Positions 22,888 to 35,621 are shown, counted from the stretch's first letter. The stretch is 64,000 nucleotides of DNA from Taiwanofungus camphoratus (GCA_003999685.1 CP021221.1:2976001-3040000), one strand, 5' to 3'. Notes: generated by a model from the sequence alone, not told the origin. Numbers and translations: made by a program.

Positions 22888-25800
22888 ATGAGCAGCGTCC
22901 ATGCTGCCTCCACTTCCACTTCTACCGAAACCGTGACTCCCGCATTGTCGTCAAGCCGTCCGCCACAACATCAACCATCCTCAACTGATCACTACGAAAA
23001 TTCCCGCGATGGCGGCCAAGCTGCGGCGTCGCTCGAGATGGATGGACGCGTCAGCGGGGCAACGAAGGCACTCGAGGGGGACGAGACGATAGGGGGTGCG
23101 GGTCTCTCAGGTGAGCTTGCGAGTGTGGTCGAGGCTGTAGAAGGGGAAGAACAGGTACGGGAGGCCGGTACCTCCATGTCGGGCGACGACTCGGGTCAGT
23201 GGCAGGAGGAAGATAGCCATGACCTGAAGCGTGTCAAGGTCTACGAGCTCATCGGCTCCCGCTGGGTCGACCAAGGCACCGCGTTCTGTTTCGGAGACTT
23301 CCAAGACAACGAGGCACTTCTCGTGGCCCGCGCTGAGGTCGACTTCAATCATGTCATCCTGTCTACCACTATACGGTCCAGCGATGTCTACCAGCGACAA
23401 CAAGGTGTGTGATAAGCCTATCGGTTGGGAGGTGCGCAACTCGGATGTTGACTTTTCTGGTCAGACACACTCATCGTGTGGACCGAACCGGATGGAGTGG
23501 ATTATGCACTCAGTTTCCAGGACCCAGATGACTGCGCAGAGGTCTGGCGATTTATTGAGGAGGTTCAACGCCATATGAACAACACTGGAGGTGAGTACAT
23601 CAACTTTCCGATATGGAAGTGTTTATGTTATACCGATCCTTGACGCTTAGAGGATGTGGGACTATCGTCATCTCCTTTGATCGGGCCGGAACCATCTATT
23701 ACAACGGCGGGCATTATTCGTTCGGGACATCTGCCTCAGCCTCAGCTGGGAATCATGAGTGAGATTGAGCGGGCAATCAAGGCATTGGCACGGACCAATG
23801 CTATGAAGGAACGCGTATGTGAGTACATTCAAAATGAGGTGCGTGTCCTAGAAGCTAGAGGCCTCCGTGATGTATATTCATCTCATTGTTGGTCTATGCG
23901 CAGGAATACATCAAGGCCATGATCGACGTCATGAATCAGGCAGAGGATCTAGAAAGTTTGGATAATCTGCACGCGCTCTGCAGCTGCATGCAAGTTATCC
24001 GTACGTTCTCCTGCTCATTACCGAGTTTTGCGGCTCAATATGTCATGCGACCAGTCATGTTGAACGATCACAGTTTGTACGAACATATCTTGGAAGACGA
24101 CCTCTTCTTCGGCGTGGTCGGCATGCTCGAATGTCCGTCGCGCTGATCTGACTGTCTGCATGCGAATCATCTGACCCGTCGTACTTACCAGACGACCCGG
24201 AGTTTCCTACACATAAAGCGAACTACCGTGAGTTCCTGCACCAAGCCTCACGCTTCCACCAGCCAGTCCCACTGCGGGACGAGGCGATCCAAAGGAAAGT
24301 GCACCATACATACCGTCTACAGTTCTTGAAGGATGTTGTACTTGCGCGGGCGATCGACGACTCGACAGTCAACGTACTCAACACGTGTATTATTTTCAAT
24401 CAGATAGACATCATCAACCACGTTCAGAACGACCCTGCATTTCTCCGTGAGGTCGTTGGCATCTTCATGGATGACGATCTCATCGCCGCGCTTGGCCTTG
24501 CGCCCAGAGTCAAGGAGCAGGAGCACGAGAAGGAAGATGCGCAAAAGTATGACAAGATGGACGTCGATCAGCAGGACGCGAAGACTAACGGTATCCATCC
24601 AAATGGCAAGAACGATGGCTCAACGTCTTCCAAGCCACCAACTGAAGAGGAGCTGATGCGCCGTCGCGAAGTTGTCTTTCTCGTCCAGCAGCTTTGTGTT
24701 ATGGGGAAGAACGTTCAGCTTCCCGCACGGATGGCGCTCTTCCGGACGTTGGTAGACCGCGGTATCTTGTTCGCTGTGCAATGGGCACTTTCGCAACCCG
24801 AGACGAGTGGGGACGGGCGTCAAATGATCGCCGCGGCAGGAGAAATCTTGACAACACTACTTGATCATGATCTGAACGGAGTACGCGGTCACGTGCTGAA
24901 ACAACTGGGTGCAATGGAGAAGGAGAAAGCGAATGGGAAGAAGATCCCGGAGAAAGAGACTGTACTGGTATTGATGTGTAGACTCCTAGTTAGGAGTCGA
25001 GATCTGGCGGTGCAAAGTCAGGTGGGTGAGGCGTTGAAGACTCTTTTGGAGATCCAAGGGGATGTCCCGGAGCCACACGTGAGTTCTCGGTTCATGAAGG
25101 TGACCTCGAGGCCTGACCCTATCTCGATTCTTGTAGCCGGCGGTTGGAATGAAGTTGCTGCAACGTGCTAAAGATGACCCAGGAGTCGAAAGGTTCCTGG
25201 ATTACTTCTATAAGCATTGCATTGAGACTCTGTTCAGGCCCTTCGGAGACGTCCCTGAATTCAGGACAGTGACAGGTAAGGTCTATTGTACATCCCTTTC
25301 CCTTTCTTACTGAATCCTCTTGCAGAATCACCACTATCACTCTCACGGGAGAGGTCTAATCTATATCTATACTTGTGCGATCTCCTGTCCACCTTCACAC
25401 TGCAGCACTCCTTTCGCAGCCACTTTTTCATCCTGTCGTCGAATATCTCACTCCGTGTGGCATCGTTGTTAACTGTGAGAGATAAGCACCTCCGACTTGG
25501 TATGCATTATTCTATTTAAGTCGATCGGTCGTGTGCATATACTGACATTTTATGCTTTCCGCCGCTTAGCCGCCTTCCGCTTCTTCCGAGCATGCCTCAA
25601 GCTGAACAACAACAACATTTTCAAACACTTTATCAAGCATGATGTGCTGAAACCCATTTTGGACCTCACTGAGCAAGAATCTCGACGAGATAATCTTCTT
25701 AGCGCCTCGTGTCAGGAATTCTTTGAGCATATGCGTAAAGTATGTATTCTATGGAATCATTGCATATCGTCCGTATCGTTGAAATGATGCAGGAAAACAT

Positions 25801-26793
25801 GAAGGACTTGATCCATCATTGCATGACACGACACGAAGCTGTGATCCGAGCGCTTGCAGAAACATCGCTCGGAGGTCCTCGGTTCCAAGCATTGATCTGC
25901 CGCTGGGAGATGAACATTGAACCACCGCCGGAAGAGGCAGAGAGGACCGAACAGTAAGTGAATTTGGGAGCCTTGTTCTTCCTTCGAACTGACATGGGAT
26001 TCCATCCAGCCCCACGCCAAATGGCACAAGACGTTGGGGCCAGGGTCGTCTCCTCGAAGTAGAAGAGGAAGACTATTTCAATGCTGACGACGACGAGGAT
26101 GAGATTTTACCTGTTCTCAGCTCGCCACCGCCAAGAGGAAACAGTCTGAAGCGGAAACGTCCTCGGAGTACAGGTCTATCTATGCGTATGCCGCGGCCAC
26201 CGTTTGGGGCTAGTTCGCCACAACCTGGTCTTGGTGCCTTAGTGGCGTATGACGATGGCGATGATCTTGGAGGTACCAGTGCTCCGGAAGAAAATACAGA
26301 TCCTTCTTCGTCGACCACTACAAATCGCAATGTATCAATATCTGGCGGGTACTTCCCAGCTACAGAAGTACCTTCGAGTCCTCGTATAGCTCATCGACCA
26401 ATACCATCCAAGTCAACACCTTCCCGTCCTTCTGACGAGCAAGATGATCTTTTGGAAACTCTTTTCAAGGCTGGTCCGCCGTCCCCGTCGTTGTCAGGGA
26501 AGCTGCCGGATATAGGGATCGGCTCAAAAAGGAGACGAGACGATGACGATGATGAACTATTGGAACGTCTTGCAAACAAGTCCAAACGAGCAAGTGTTGT
26601 CCCTAGTCCTGAGAAGGAGAAGGAGAACACCGCCTCGGATGGCAAAGTAGGTTTTGTCAAACCCGCAGAGGAGGGTCTGAAGAAGATCAAGCTCAAATTT
26701 GGGGCCATAGGCGCTGCAGTTGCGTCGGCGCCGTCGTCGTCCGCACCTCCCTTACCTTCAGATCCTGGCTCCAAAGAAGGAGACAATGGTTAG
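22888..26793 (+). CDS. PSY2: Serine/threonine protein phosphatase 4 regulatory subunit 3 (Psy2/SMEK)
   Basis: Targeting subunit of the PP4 complex, which dephosphorylates gamma-H2A and checkpoint proteins. The start ATG 22888 leads through about 110 low-complexity residues to an EVH1/PH-like domain (RVKVYELIGSRWVDQGTAFCFG, LIVWTEPDGVDYALSFQD). The SMK-1 domain with helical repeats follows (AIKALARTNAMKERV, AEDLESLDNLHALC, HRVHHTYRLQFLKDVVLAR). Near 25570-25960, AFRFFRACLKLNNNNIFKHFIKHDVLKPILDL and LICRWEMNIEPPP match the conserved end of the HEAT region. The last exon is acidic and disordered with Ser/Pro runs. Intact on this reading, with some internal boundaries approximate. Confidence 0.92.
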
Positions 26794-27293
26794 CTGTGAA
26801 CTTCACTGAATTGTATGCCGTATGCTTTTGGCGTAAATATCCATAGTGTTGTCATGCTCATGTTTGTAGTCGCAAAATCGATGCATTTTTGTTGTCCAAC
26901 AGTAAAGCCATCGTAAATATTTAGTATACATATCATGTAGGGAACTAAGATCGGCACAATGTACCTTCATTGAAGACTAGCCAACAGCATATATGCAAGG
27001 TATGCAAGAGCAACAGGAAGGGGATTCAATGCCAACAGGGAACGAAATGGAAAAAGTGCGCGAGAACAAAGGAAACAGCGGATGCATTAGAATATGTAAG
27101 TTTTGTATATGGGTTTAATCTGGGGAACCCGACTGTATGGTGAAGAATGGTGCGAGATATTGCCGGTGAAGATAGAAACGTCCAGAGACCAACGAAGATT
27201 GAACCAGACAGTAAATATGCAGCGGGACAGATGGAGGATGATGTTCATATAGTTGGGATGGTACATGCAAATTGACATATATACTTGCGGTCA
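26794..27293. other. Intergenic, convergent 3' ends
   Basis: AT-rich spacer between the Psy2-like and Scw1-like stops, holding both 3' UTRs. Nothing else is seen. Confidence 0.6.
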
Positions 27294-30200
27294 TCAACCG
27301 ACTCGGCTGGCCTCTAGGTTAGGTGTTGTCGAGGACAAATTGTGTGAGAGATGATCGTTGCTGGCATCAGCACTGGGCTGATCGGGTATCGTCGAATGCG
27401 ATGGAGATATGCCAAAAGGAGAGAATGAACTAGTGCTGGCCGACGCCAGGCCATACCCCTGCGAGTTGGCTCTAGGGAACGTCGTCGAACTTGTCAGCGA
27501 GGTCGGGAAAGGCGCAGAAGGCGGAGGAGAAATGAATCGGGGTGGAGGAGGCGACGTTGTATAATGATAAGAGGAAGTGGGAGAAGTCATGCCCGAGGTA
27601 TCACGGCGAATGGTCCGACCACCTTCTAGTTCACCTTGTCGTGATTGGAAAGTATCGTTTATGAAAGGCTGGCCGGGTGCGACTCCCTGCTGTTGCTGAT
27701 ACTGCAGACTGGAACCATTGCCTCCACTGGTTGGAGTACGGACGCCAAGCGGATTCTTGCTGTACGACAGACGAATACCACCACCCTTCACGAGACCATT
27801 GAGAGTGTTGCCATACAACTCGTTGAGAGCCTTGGTGGCATAGTTCACGTCCTCGAACTACAGAATGGCGTGAATTCAAGATGTGAAAAATGACAAATAC
27901 GACAACATACCTCGACAAAACACATCGGCCCGTTACTCTTCTGTCTGAAACAGAGCTTACGATAACCAGGCCGTCTCGAGAACAATTCTCTCAGTCGGTC
28001 TTCGAGATAGTTTAACGGGAACCCGCCGGGAGCCAGTGACGTAGGTAAATTGCCTACATACAACGTATTGATCTAGATAACAGAATAAATCGGTATCGTT
28101 TCCTTTTTAAATGTAAGTAATACATACCGGTGGGTTCTGATCACCGGGGTTCCTTCCAGTACCAGCCGAGCTAGCACCAGAAGCTGGAGAAGGTAACTGA
28201 GGTGAGGTCGTCCCTTGGTTGGTGCTGACAGCTAACGCAGCGATGGATCTCGAAAAATCCTCATCATGGCCACTTTGGGACCCGCTGGCGCTTGAAGCGC
28301 TTGACGTGGGTAACGATGAGGAGCCCACGGCAGGCTGATTGGACGAAGTTTGCTGCTGTTGCGGCTCACTGCTAGGTGAATAAGGGCGAGGCCTTGAAGG
28401 AAGCGAAGGGTGGCTGGGAAGCGACGAAGCATTGGACTGAGGAGAGAAAGGTGCGCTGCGGCCTCCAGGAATCATGCTACTGCTTTGAGACGAGGCAGAC
28501 AAAGGAGCAGATGGCAAATTAGCATCACTGTCGACATTGGCCGAGGATGAATGTTGCAGTGGAGATGACGGACGTGCTGGTAGATTCGATGTCAGAGGCG
28601 CCGACATCTTTCTGAGAGCAGCGCTAGCTCCAACGTCTCGCAGGTTGCCCCAAGGACCAGAGGAGATGCCGTTAGTTACAGGACCTTCAGACTGCAGAGG
28701 GTATGAGGTGGAGCCTATGCAGTTGGGTGAAACGCCACTTTCAACCGCCATTAGCGAGTTTGCACCTTGACGGACCATCTGTTGGGGAACAGAATGGAAT
28801 GCCTCAAACGCGAACGAATTCTGACGTAACCTTGCAGATTCCTTCTCTTTACGCTTTCGTTCGCGCTCACGCTCGTCCTCTTCAGCGCGCTCCCTGGCGC
28901 CACGAATGCCAAGCGCTCCGAGATTCATGACACCGACAGCTCCAACGTCACGCCGTCGGTCACGATCCTCTTCTTCTCTGCCATCTATCATCCTCTCACG
29001 GCGTTGGCCAAGACCTACAATACCCATGGCACCGAGCGCACCTAACTCTCGATCCCTCTGGGCGAGAGTTTCCCCAGCACCGCCATTCGCACTAAGACCA
29101 GCAAGGCTGTTCAGGCCAGAGAAGGTGGCCAGTGTCTCCGGGGGCACCGAGCCTGCGGAGCCATTCATGAGCGAGCTAAGTGGCATACCAGGCGCAACTC
29201 CAGGTCCACGTTTCATGTGAAGGTTCTTCTTCGCCATCTCTGCTTTGAGCACAGCACCACGCTCATTATCAACGCGGCGTCCCTGGAGTATGTCACGTGC
29301 CTCAAGGGCTTCCTGGCGCGTCCGGAATTTGGCAAAGCCAATGATTTGCTTGCGGGGGGGCTGAGCGGGAATGTTGGACGAAATAAAGTGGCCCTCATCG
29401 TTAGGCTGCATCGGGGCCGCAGCGGGCCAGGAAGTTGTGAGACCGTCTCGCCCACCATCGATCACGACACCCCCCTGATTGACTGTCACGAGGTTATAGG
29501 GGTCGTTGGCGCCAGGGTATTGAAGGCGGGCGTTAGGTCCGGTAGGAGCACCTGCGGAACCATATGCCGTAAATTCTTTGTTCGGGATCTTGAGCGTCGC
29601 AGCTTCGAACCCCGAGGAGAAGGTGAACATGTTCGTGAACTCGCGCTCCTAGAGAACGAAAGCCCGGGCATGAGTACCATTATCTATGACGTTCGAGGGA
29701 GCGCCGCTGAATGAAAGATACACACCTGCATGTCTTCTGGGAAGCCCACTACAAATATAGTTGAGATCTCTTCTTGCTGCTGATTCTGCGCAGACCCGTT
29801 CACATGGTTCATCCCAGAAGCGCCCGTAAGCGCAGCGCCCTGTCCGCCAGCGCCTGGTCCAGACCCGGATCCATTCGCGGATAATGAGGGTCCGAATTGC
29901 GAGTGGGACTGAAGGGCACCCTGGTGCGTGTGAGAAAGGCCGTGCGACATGCCATTCACGTATGAACCCTGGAAGGATTGCTGAGGGCCCTGTTGATGCA
30001 GGGTCATCTGAGACGCCTGTGTGGTCTGCAGCACGCCTGGCGTGCCTGACAAATTGCTTTGCTGGCTCAGTTGATGAGGCTGCAGTAGAGCAGACTCCAG
30101 TCCCTGGCGATAAGGATCCATGGAAGTGAAGGAGAGCTGCTTGGCCTGGGAGACGCCGTTGCCTACTATTCCAGGAGCCGATTGAGGCCCAACGGCGGGA

Positions 30201-30712
30201 AAGTCGTGCACTCGACCCGGATGGTGCATAGGCTCAAACCCGTACGAGGATGGAGTGTTCTGCGACTGGGTGGTGGAAATATGCGAGAGGGAGTTTTGGA
30301 CGTTGAAAATATCACCGGACTGGGCAGAATATGCGGGACCGCCAAAACTTGAAGTCGAGTCACGGTAGGAGCCCGGGGGGTGGCGCGAGCGGGCTGGGAA
30401 AGGATTGAAGGATGTGGACGTCCTGAACGGTGCCGAAGCGAAGCCATTTGCTTTGGATTGGAAATTAAGAGCATCAGGCTCCGTCGAAGCTAAGGAAGTG
30501 TAATCTGAGATAGCGGAATGGATGTTCATGCTGTTATACATTGAGTGGCTGGTATTCATGTTTTGCGCGCCCGAGTTATACGGGTCGGCGGAATGCGGAG
30601 CGGACTTGAGGTGGCTGGGAATCATGGTATTGTTCGGAGAGTCTGGACGGGGTGGCTGTTGTTGAGATTGCATGGAAATGTGGTACGGGGCTGTGGGAGA
30701 GCCAATGGACAT
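27294..30712 (-). CDS. Whi3/Scw1-type RNA-binding protein with two RRM domains
   Basis: RNA-binding regulator of the Whi3/Scw1 family; relatives bind mRNAs for cell-cycle and cell-wall genes and can form cytoplasmic condensates. The N-terminal part is Gln/Ser/His-rich and prion-like. RRM1 spans an exon junction: [13 protein letters not shown] (29735) joins to [19 protein letters not shown], then [25 protein letters not shown] long disordered linker follows. The C-terminal RRM2 reads [49 protein letters not shown], then [22 protein letters not shown] and [13 protein letters not shown], the family hallmark. I set the start at ATG 30712 ([10 protein letters not shown]). The same frame is open for about 290 more codons upstream, so an upstream start is possible. 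Confidence 0.9.
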
Positions 30713-32264
30713 GGACGATGTAGTAGACAAGGAGCCGAACGTATTGACAGACGTTCCAGCAGCTTCGGAGTCTGACGAAGAAGAGATGGGCTCAGCGTCC
30801 GCCTGTGCGTCGACGCTGTCGAGAAGAGAGCGATTGATGAATTCCTCGCCCGATGGGTGGGGAACCGTGGAAGGAGAAAACGAGGGAGCGCAACGAGCAG
30901 TAATAGACGAAGCCAGACTGGGCAAATCAGACAACAGTAGGGTACTCTTGGTAAAATGGGCTGAGATTGGAGAAGACGACTCGGAAAAGCTGGAGAAAGA
31001 CAAGTTCAAAACATCAACAGCCAGGGCGGCAACAAGGACAGCTGAGCAGACGAAACGCGTGTAGCTGTCGTTATAAATACAGACAGGAGATACGAGAGCA
31101 GTTGGGCGGCGGTAAGGTAGATGGTCGACGGCGTGCTCGACGAGGAGAGGGTGCGCGACGCGTGTGACTGAATGTTGAATATATGCAACGCGCGGTGGCA
31201 GTTTATGCGGTGCTGTGGGGAAGAGAGCAACAAGGGCAATAGTACGAGCAAGTAGAGGTTGGCGACGAGACAGACGTGTGTGACGACGAGTAAGGGTGTT
31301 CGCTCGCTGTGGCTGGCGACGAGCAGGGGCTGATCGAGGATGTGGGTCAGAAGGCGGACGGCCGGAGTGCGCCCGGAGTGTAAATGCACCCTTGGAATCG
31401 CAAACGCATTTCCACGCACAGACCAGTTTCCTTATCAAGTAAGCCCAAACACCCAAACCTAACCTTAATTCCCACTTTGGACAATGCAGCACGTGGCCTG
31501 TCCCTGGCTCGGTATGGCCGGGCACAATGGCGACCGACGCAGAGTGTGGCGTCGCCATTGTCCCCAGCAAGCAAGAAGACACTCAGCTCAGAGTTTGGAT
31601 AGCCCATTCCCCTTTATCCCCTGGACAATCAACCGTCTCTTTGTTTGTCAAACACTGTAGTAGTTGAGCATTCCATTGTAGTAGCAAGAGCAATCAGAGA
31701 AGCTGGCACTAGGTAGCACGCTGCAGTGGAGGACCAGCAGGACATTGTCGATGGTGGGGGGTCGAGTGAGACACAGGAAGAAAGGATCAAGGGGAAAGCG
31801 AAGAAGCATGGCGTGGGCCAAGCAAACGTGAGCCCACGCGAACCAGACACTCCTTCACCGTGATATTGAAAAACCTGCCCGGCCGATAAACCAGCCGTGA
31901 CTCCATTCACCCACTGCAACGTTGTCTCGAACCGGTCAGGCCTCCTGATGTCCTTGTTGTATTCATGAGACAATTACAGCACAGTAGCTGAGGTATCACT
32001 AATAGACATGTCTAAGGTATTATACTAGCGTCGCATATTCTCTACCGACGTCAATCCGTGAAAGCCACCTTAAGTACGACAGCAATATCCAAAGCAAAAC
32101 GTCGAAAAATCCATGCAACGTCCAAGGCGCCAGGCGAAGTCAGCCTCAGACCGTTTTCGCACCGGCGATAATCAGGCATCAATCAGATACCCTATAACAA
32201 TCGACGTCGTCTAAGACAATCTGAGTCAAGTACAGGCCGCGTACTCACCGTTACGCAAGCCCTA
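30713..32264. other. Long upstream region of the Scw1-like gene
   Basis: On the minus strand the Scw1 frame stays open to about 31582, but its composition (Ser, His, Arg, Thr, Pro runs with no conserved block) looks like a pyrimidine-rich 5' leader. Beyond 31600 I see no gene. Long 5' leaders are common for Whi3-type regulators. Confidence 0.5.
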
Positions 32265-32669
32265 TCACTGCGCACTCCAGGCGTCTGAGTTCCTCGGATA
32301 GAGCCAACTCCCAATCCTTACTCCATGCACTCTCAAATGCACCTCGTACCCCATCACGAAGCTCGCGAATGCTAGTATCCCCAGTGCCCATAGGATAGCC
32401 GCTACGAAGCGCCAGCGTGCTCGAGCACCAGCCTCTGCAATTGAGTGTGGTGACCGTGGGTCATAATAGGGCAGTAGCTGCGTCTGTTGCGCTATCGGCG
32501 TGGGACCATAGCCTGCATGGGTCGGGAAAGATGTTGAGGGAACTAGGTTTGAGCTATCAGTAGGTGTATGAACCGATGATGACTGCAGGCGGTTTGCAGA
32601 ATCTGGGAGCTCGGTATATGCAGGCGGTGGTGAGGAAGGCTTCGCCTGTGAAACTGTCTCAGTAGCCAT
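32265..32669 (-). CDS. Small single-pass membrane protein with PPxY motif
   Basis: Single-exon protein of 134 residues from ATG 32669. The N-terminus has PPPAY at about residues 12-16, a PPxY motif of the kind bound by WW domains of Nedd4/Rsp5 ubiquitin ligases, followed by a disordered Ser/Thr/Pro region. One hydrophobic segment (FVAAILWALGILAFASFVMGYEV, in which no run here is longer than a membrane span) lies at about residues 86-108, flanked by RARWR on the inner side. The C-terminus is short (GSWLYPRNSDAW). I infer a tail-proximal membrane adaptor or ligase substrate. Family name not recognised. Confidence 0.7.
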   Translation of the reverse strand: MATETVSQAKPSSPPPAYTELPDSANRLQSSSVHTPTDSSNLVPSTSFPTHAGYGPTPIAQQTQLLPYYDPRSPHSIAEAGARARWRFVAAILWALGILAFASFVMGYEVHLRVHGVRIGSWLYPRNSDAWSAQ

Positions 32670-33033
32670 GGTCAGCTTTGTGCCCGATGACCGACACAAC
32701 AAAGGCTTGAAGCAACGCCTTGCGACTTAGGGCTTTTGATGACGTCATCAAACCCTAACCTATGTTCAGACCCGTGCCGTAGCAGACTCGGAATATCCTT
32801 GCTCTTGCAACGCATCCAATTGTGCAGATAGGACTTGCCTATCCATTCTTTCCACTCCAGTTCCAGTAAGGTCGGGGGATACACAGCGCAGTGATCTCTC
32901 TGAGCATTTGCATCAGATACCGGGCCTCGGCTGCTGCATATATGTCGTGCCTCGGACGCTGCATGAACCAGTACTTCATGCTTACGGCCAGATGATGGAG
33001 GATCTATCAATTTTCATTTTCACAGAGAGCTGA
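32670..33033. other. Intergenic
   Basis: Spacer between the small membrane protein start and the next small gene. A 112-codon minus-strand frame here has no recognisable domain and I do not call it. Confidence 0.5.
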
Positions 33034-33430
33034 ATGACCATACTACATTCTCAGACTCAAGACGAATACTTCTATCTTGAGTTCTCACAATCATTGACAA
33101 TATGTTGGATTCCATCGAAGAATGAAATTCGTAAAATGTTGGAGAAGGGTTGGTATCGCAAGTTCCTGCGACACGGAGCTGCAATGCTCAAAAAGCATAT
33201 TGATCCTTGCCAGAATGAAAAACAGTTCTTTGACGTAAGTAGTCACTTGATGTATGCAACCAAGCTGATGGGGTTCTATCAAGGACGAGACTTCAAATTC
33301 GCATTGGTTAGCTGCCGAAGTTCAATTGCAAGCGGAAATACGTCAGGAGCAAGCGTCAAGATCTCTAGGTTTGGTCTGCTCAGATCCTACAGACAACATC
33401 AGTTCCCAGTTGGCTTACTCTGACGAATGA
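33034..33430 (+). CDS. Hypothetical small two-exon protein
   Basis: Unrecognised. From ATG 33034 the first exon encodes an aromatic, basic segment (EYFYLEFSQSL, EKGWYRKFLRHGAAMLKKH). A clean GTAAGT donor at 33235 and an acceptor at about 33282 join it to an acidic amphipathic exon (SNSHWLAAEVQLQAEIRQEQ, ending QLAYSDE) that closes at 33430. The total is about 116 residues. Good splice sites and the change from stop-filled to open frame after splicing support a real gene. An additional upstream exon is possible, since an acceptor-like CAG lies just after the ATG. Confidence 0.4.
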
Positions 33431-33496
33431 GACGTGTGTTGGGTGCGATGTTGCAGCGTATTCATTAAATTGATGCGGTACAAGAAATACAAGGGC

Positions 33497-34510
33497 TCAA
33501 ACCTCTCCGAACCTAATCATGACTAATAGGTGCCCACCCTCCATTGCGATTGTCTGTAGAACATACCAGCTTGAACATGACCAAGAACGACATACCTCGC
33601 CGTACATGTACTAATTACGTGCGAGGAAAAGCGCTGCCTGCGCCATGTCCTCTTCGCGACCGGGGCAGTTTGCGGGGATGCCCTTCTTTGCACCATAGTC
33701 AGGGATGTTGGACTTTTGCAACTCGTTCGAACCCTCGGCTATCAATCACAGGATGCAAATACAGCAAGTCTAATCAGCGTCAAATGCAAAACACAGGAAT
33801 GGTAGACTTACTGGTTATCTCGCTCGGGAAGGGGCGATACTGTTCACGCGCACGTTTATACAGGGGCGGCGCAGCTCCTGCGCGAGGAGCGCGGTCAGCT
33901 GGATTGCAGCTGCCCTGGACGTGTTGTGCGCGAAGTGGTGCTGCGAGCTGCGCGTGATGCCAGACATAGACGAGATGTCAATCACGCTGTCTGCATGCCC
34001 TGGCTTTGCGGACGCCGCCGAAAATAGGGGAAGAAACGCGACAGCGGTAAAGAAGTACCTGAGGAAGAACATGAGTCGGCGAAATAGTACAGGCGGGGAG
34101 AGGACTTGCGTACCCGATGACATCGGTGCGGTACACCTGCTCCCACTCCGCCTGGTCCTCCTCCTTCTGAAGGGCCCGCGGGCCCTCATCGCCCCACGAG
34201 TATATCGACATGCTTCTTGTGCTTTGCGATCTCCTGCGCGAGGCGCTCAATGGACGCCTTGTCGGTGATGTCCGCGGTGACGGGGACGATGTTGCTCTAC
34301 GGGTGCGCGAGCGACGCGCCCCACGTCTGCGCAGCCTGCTGGAGCGCCTCTGCGCGTCGGCTGATGTAGACGCGAGCGCCGTTGTCAGCGAAGGCTTGGG
34401 CGATCAGAAGCCCGATGCCTGTGCCGCCGCAGGTCGCGACGGAGACCCAGCCCTCGACGTTAAAGAGGCTTTTGGTGGCAACATCGATTTTCCTCCAACC
34501 ATAGTCGCGG
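33497..34510 (-). pseudogene. Short-chain dehydrogenase/reductase pseudogene
   Basis: Clear remains of a classical NAD(P)-dependent SDR of 3-oxoacyl reductase type. The frame opens with KSLFNVEGW and the nucleotide-binding CGGTGIG near 34420, then DILVSNAGDEGP-like sequence near 34200, ISSMSGITRSSQHHF near 33950 and VNSIAPS near 33855. The C-terminal exon has the family pattern REEDMAQAALFLARN, then a TAG stop, then YMYGE and AMEGGHLL. Besides that stop, the catalytic Tyr-x-x-x-Lys site reads HNTSR, so Tyr has become His and Lys has become Arg. No in-frame ATG precedes the first block. Three independent faults point to a dead gene. Confidence 0.75.
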
Positions 34511-34608
34511 TGGATATGTTTGCCTTTTGAGCACACGGTATAGAGATGGTTCTAGGCGATACTGTTTTCGTCAACACTCGAGAAGCAAGCTGAGGGGGTA
34601 AGCGGAAT

Positions 34609-35621
34609 ATGGACAGCATGAGAGACGAGCTTGACCCTGAGGAGTATGCTTTCAAAGTCGAAGATGAGCAGACCGTGGCCTGCTTCATCACCAGTGAAGC
34701 CGGAATGGATCACTTGTTCTTCGAAAACTATTTCGACAGAGGAAATCGACGACATTGATGGCAGATGTTTTCTATTTCCTCGGACAATGATCTCGAGAAC
34801 GGTGCGGTTACCTTCGGCTGCTACACGGACGGCGGAATCTGTCGTCTGGACTGCGTAAAGGTTTCAGACGGGTAGGTATCCGAGATGTCGTACAGACCAT
34901 ATTGCTTCGCGGTCCTTGTTACACTAGGTCTGCCGTGTTCTCCTTGCTCTCGCATACTGGCCTGATTTACACGCTTGTTAGATGATGAGACCGTTGCACA
35001 TCCTGAGGACCCGCAATGGTGTATTTGGGCTGTATCAAGATATGCGCGTATCGTGTCGAGGTGTTTCCATTCATCGGAGATTACACATACGAGGCCGTCG
35101 AAGAACTGGGACCCATCCACGAGCGCAGTAAGCGGGCTGGCATACATTGTGTCTTGTAAGTCTACTGTGCCAATCCTCTTGAATATAGCAACACGATCCA
35201 ACATTTGGATCCAGCCTTGGACTTGCGAGACATATGCCTCTGAGACTCTGAAATTTGACATGAAGTTCATCGACCCTGAGGATAATCCCCAGTTAACATT
35301 CAAGTTTTTTGGAAGCTTCGAGGTAGGGGATTCAGAACGGGTGGGTCTTTTCTGATATACCATTGGTTCTGTACCCAGAAGTGCTACGCCCGCAAGGCAT
35401 AATCTCTCCCGTAGCCCTGAGGCCGACGGCAGTAGATGGCAAGGCGCCACCAGGTACTCAGTACATAGGAGGAAAGCGTACGGCTGAGTCGGATTCCAAA
35501 CCCATCAACATTTCATTCAAGAAGCCGCGTTATGAGCGAAGCGGTACATGCGGTTGAAGAACCTGCCATCAAGCGCGAGGAAGTTCTGGACATTGATGTC
35601 AAGCCCGCAGTCTGCCTTTGA
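34609..35621 (+). pseudogene. DUF7918-like protein, frame-broken
   Basis: Resembles the agaricomycete DUF7918 family, which has no known function. Pieces in order: LDPEEYAFKVEDEQTVACFITSEAGM (34635-34710), then in another frame EIDDIDGRCFLFPR and RTVRLPSAATRTAESVVW (34740-34855), then SYRPYCFAVLVTL joining over an intron to DDETVAHPED (about 34985), then FIDPEDNPQLTFKFF (about 35265) and EVLRPQGI (about 35382), then KREEVLDIDV in a further frame (about 35572). At least two frame changes have no plausible intron between the pieces (near 34730 and 35525). I therefore call it a pseudogene, though sequencing error or unusual introns are possible. No longer run of residues is quoted because the frames do not join. 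Confidence 0.55.
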
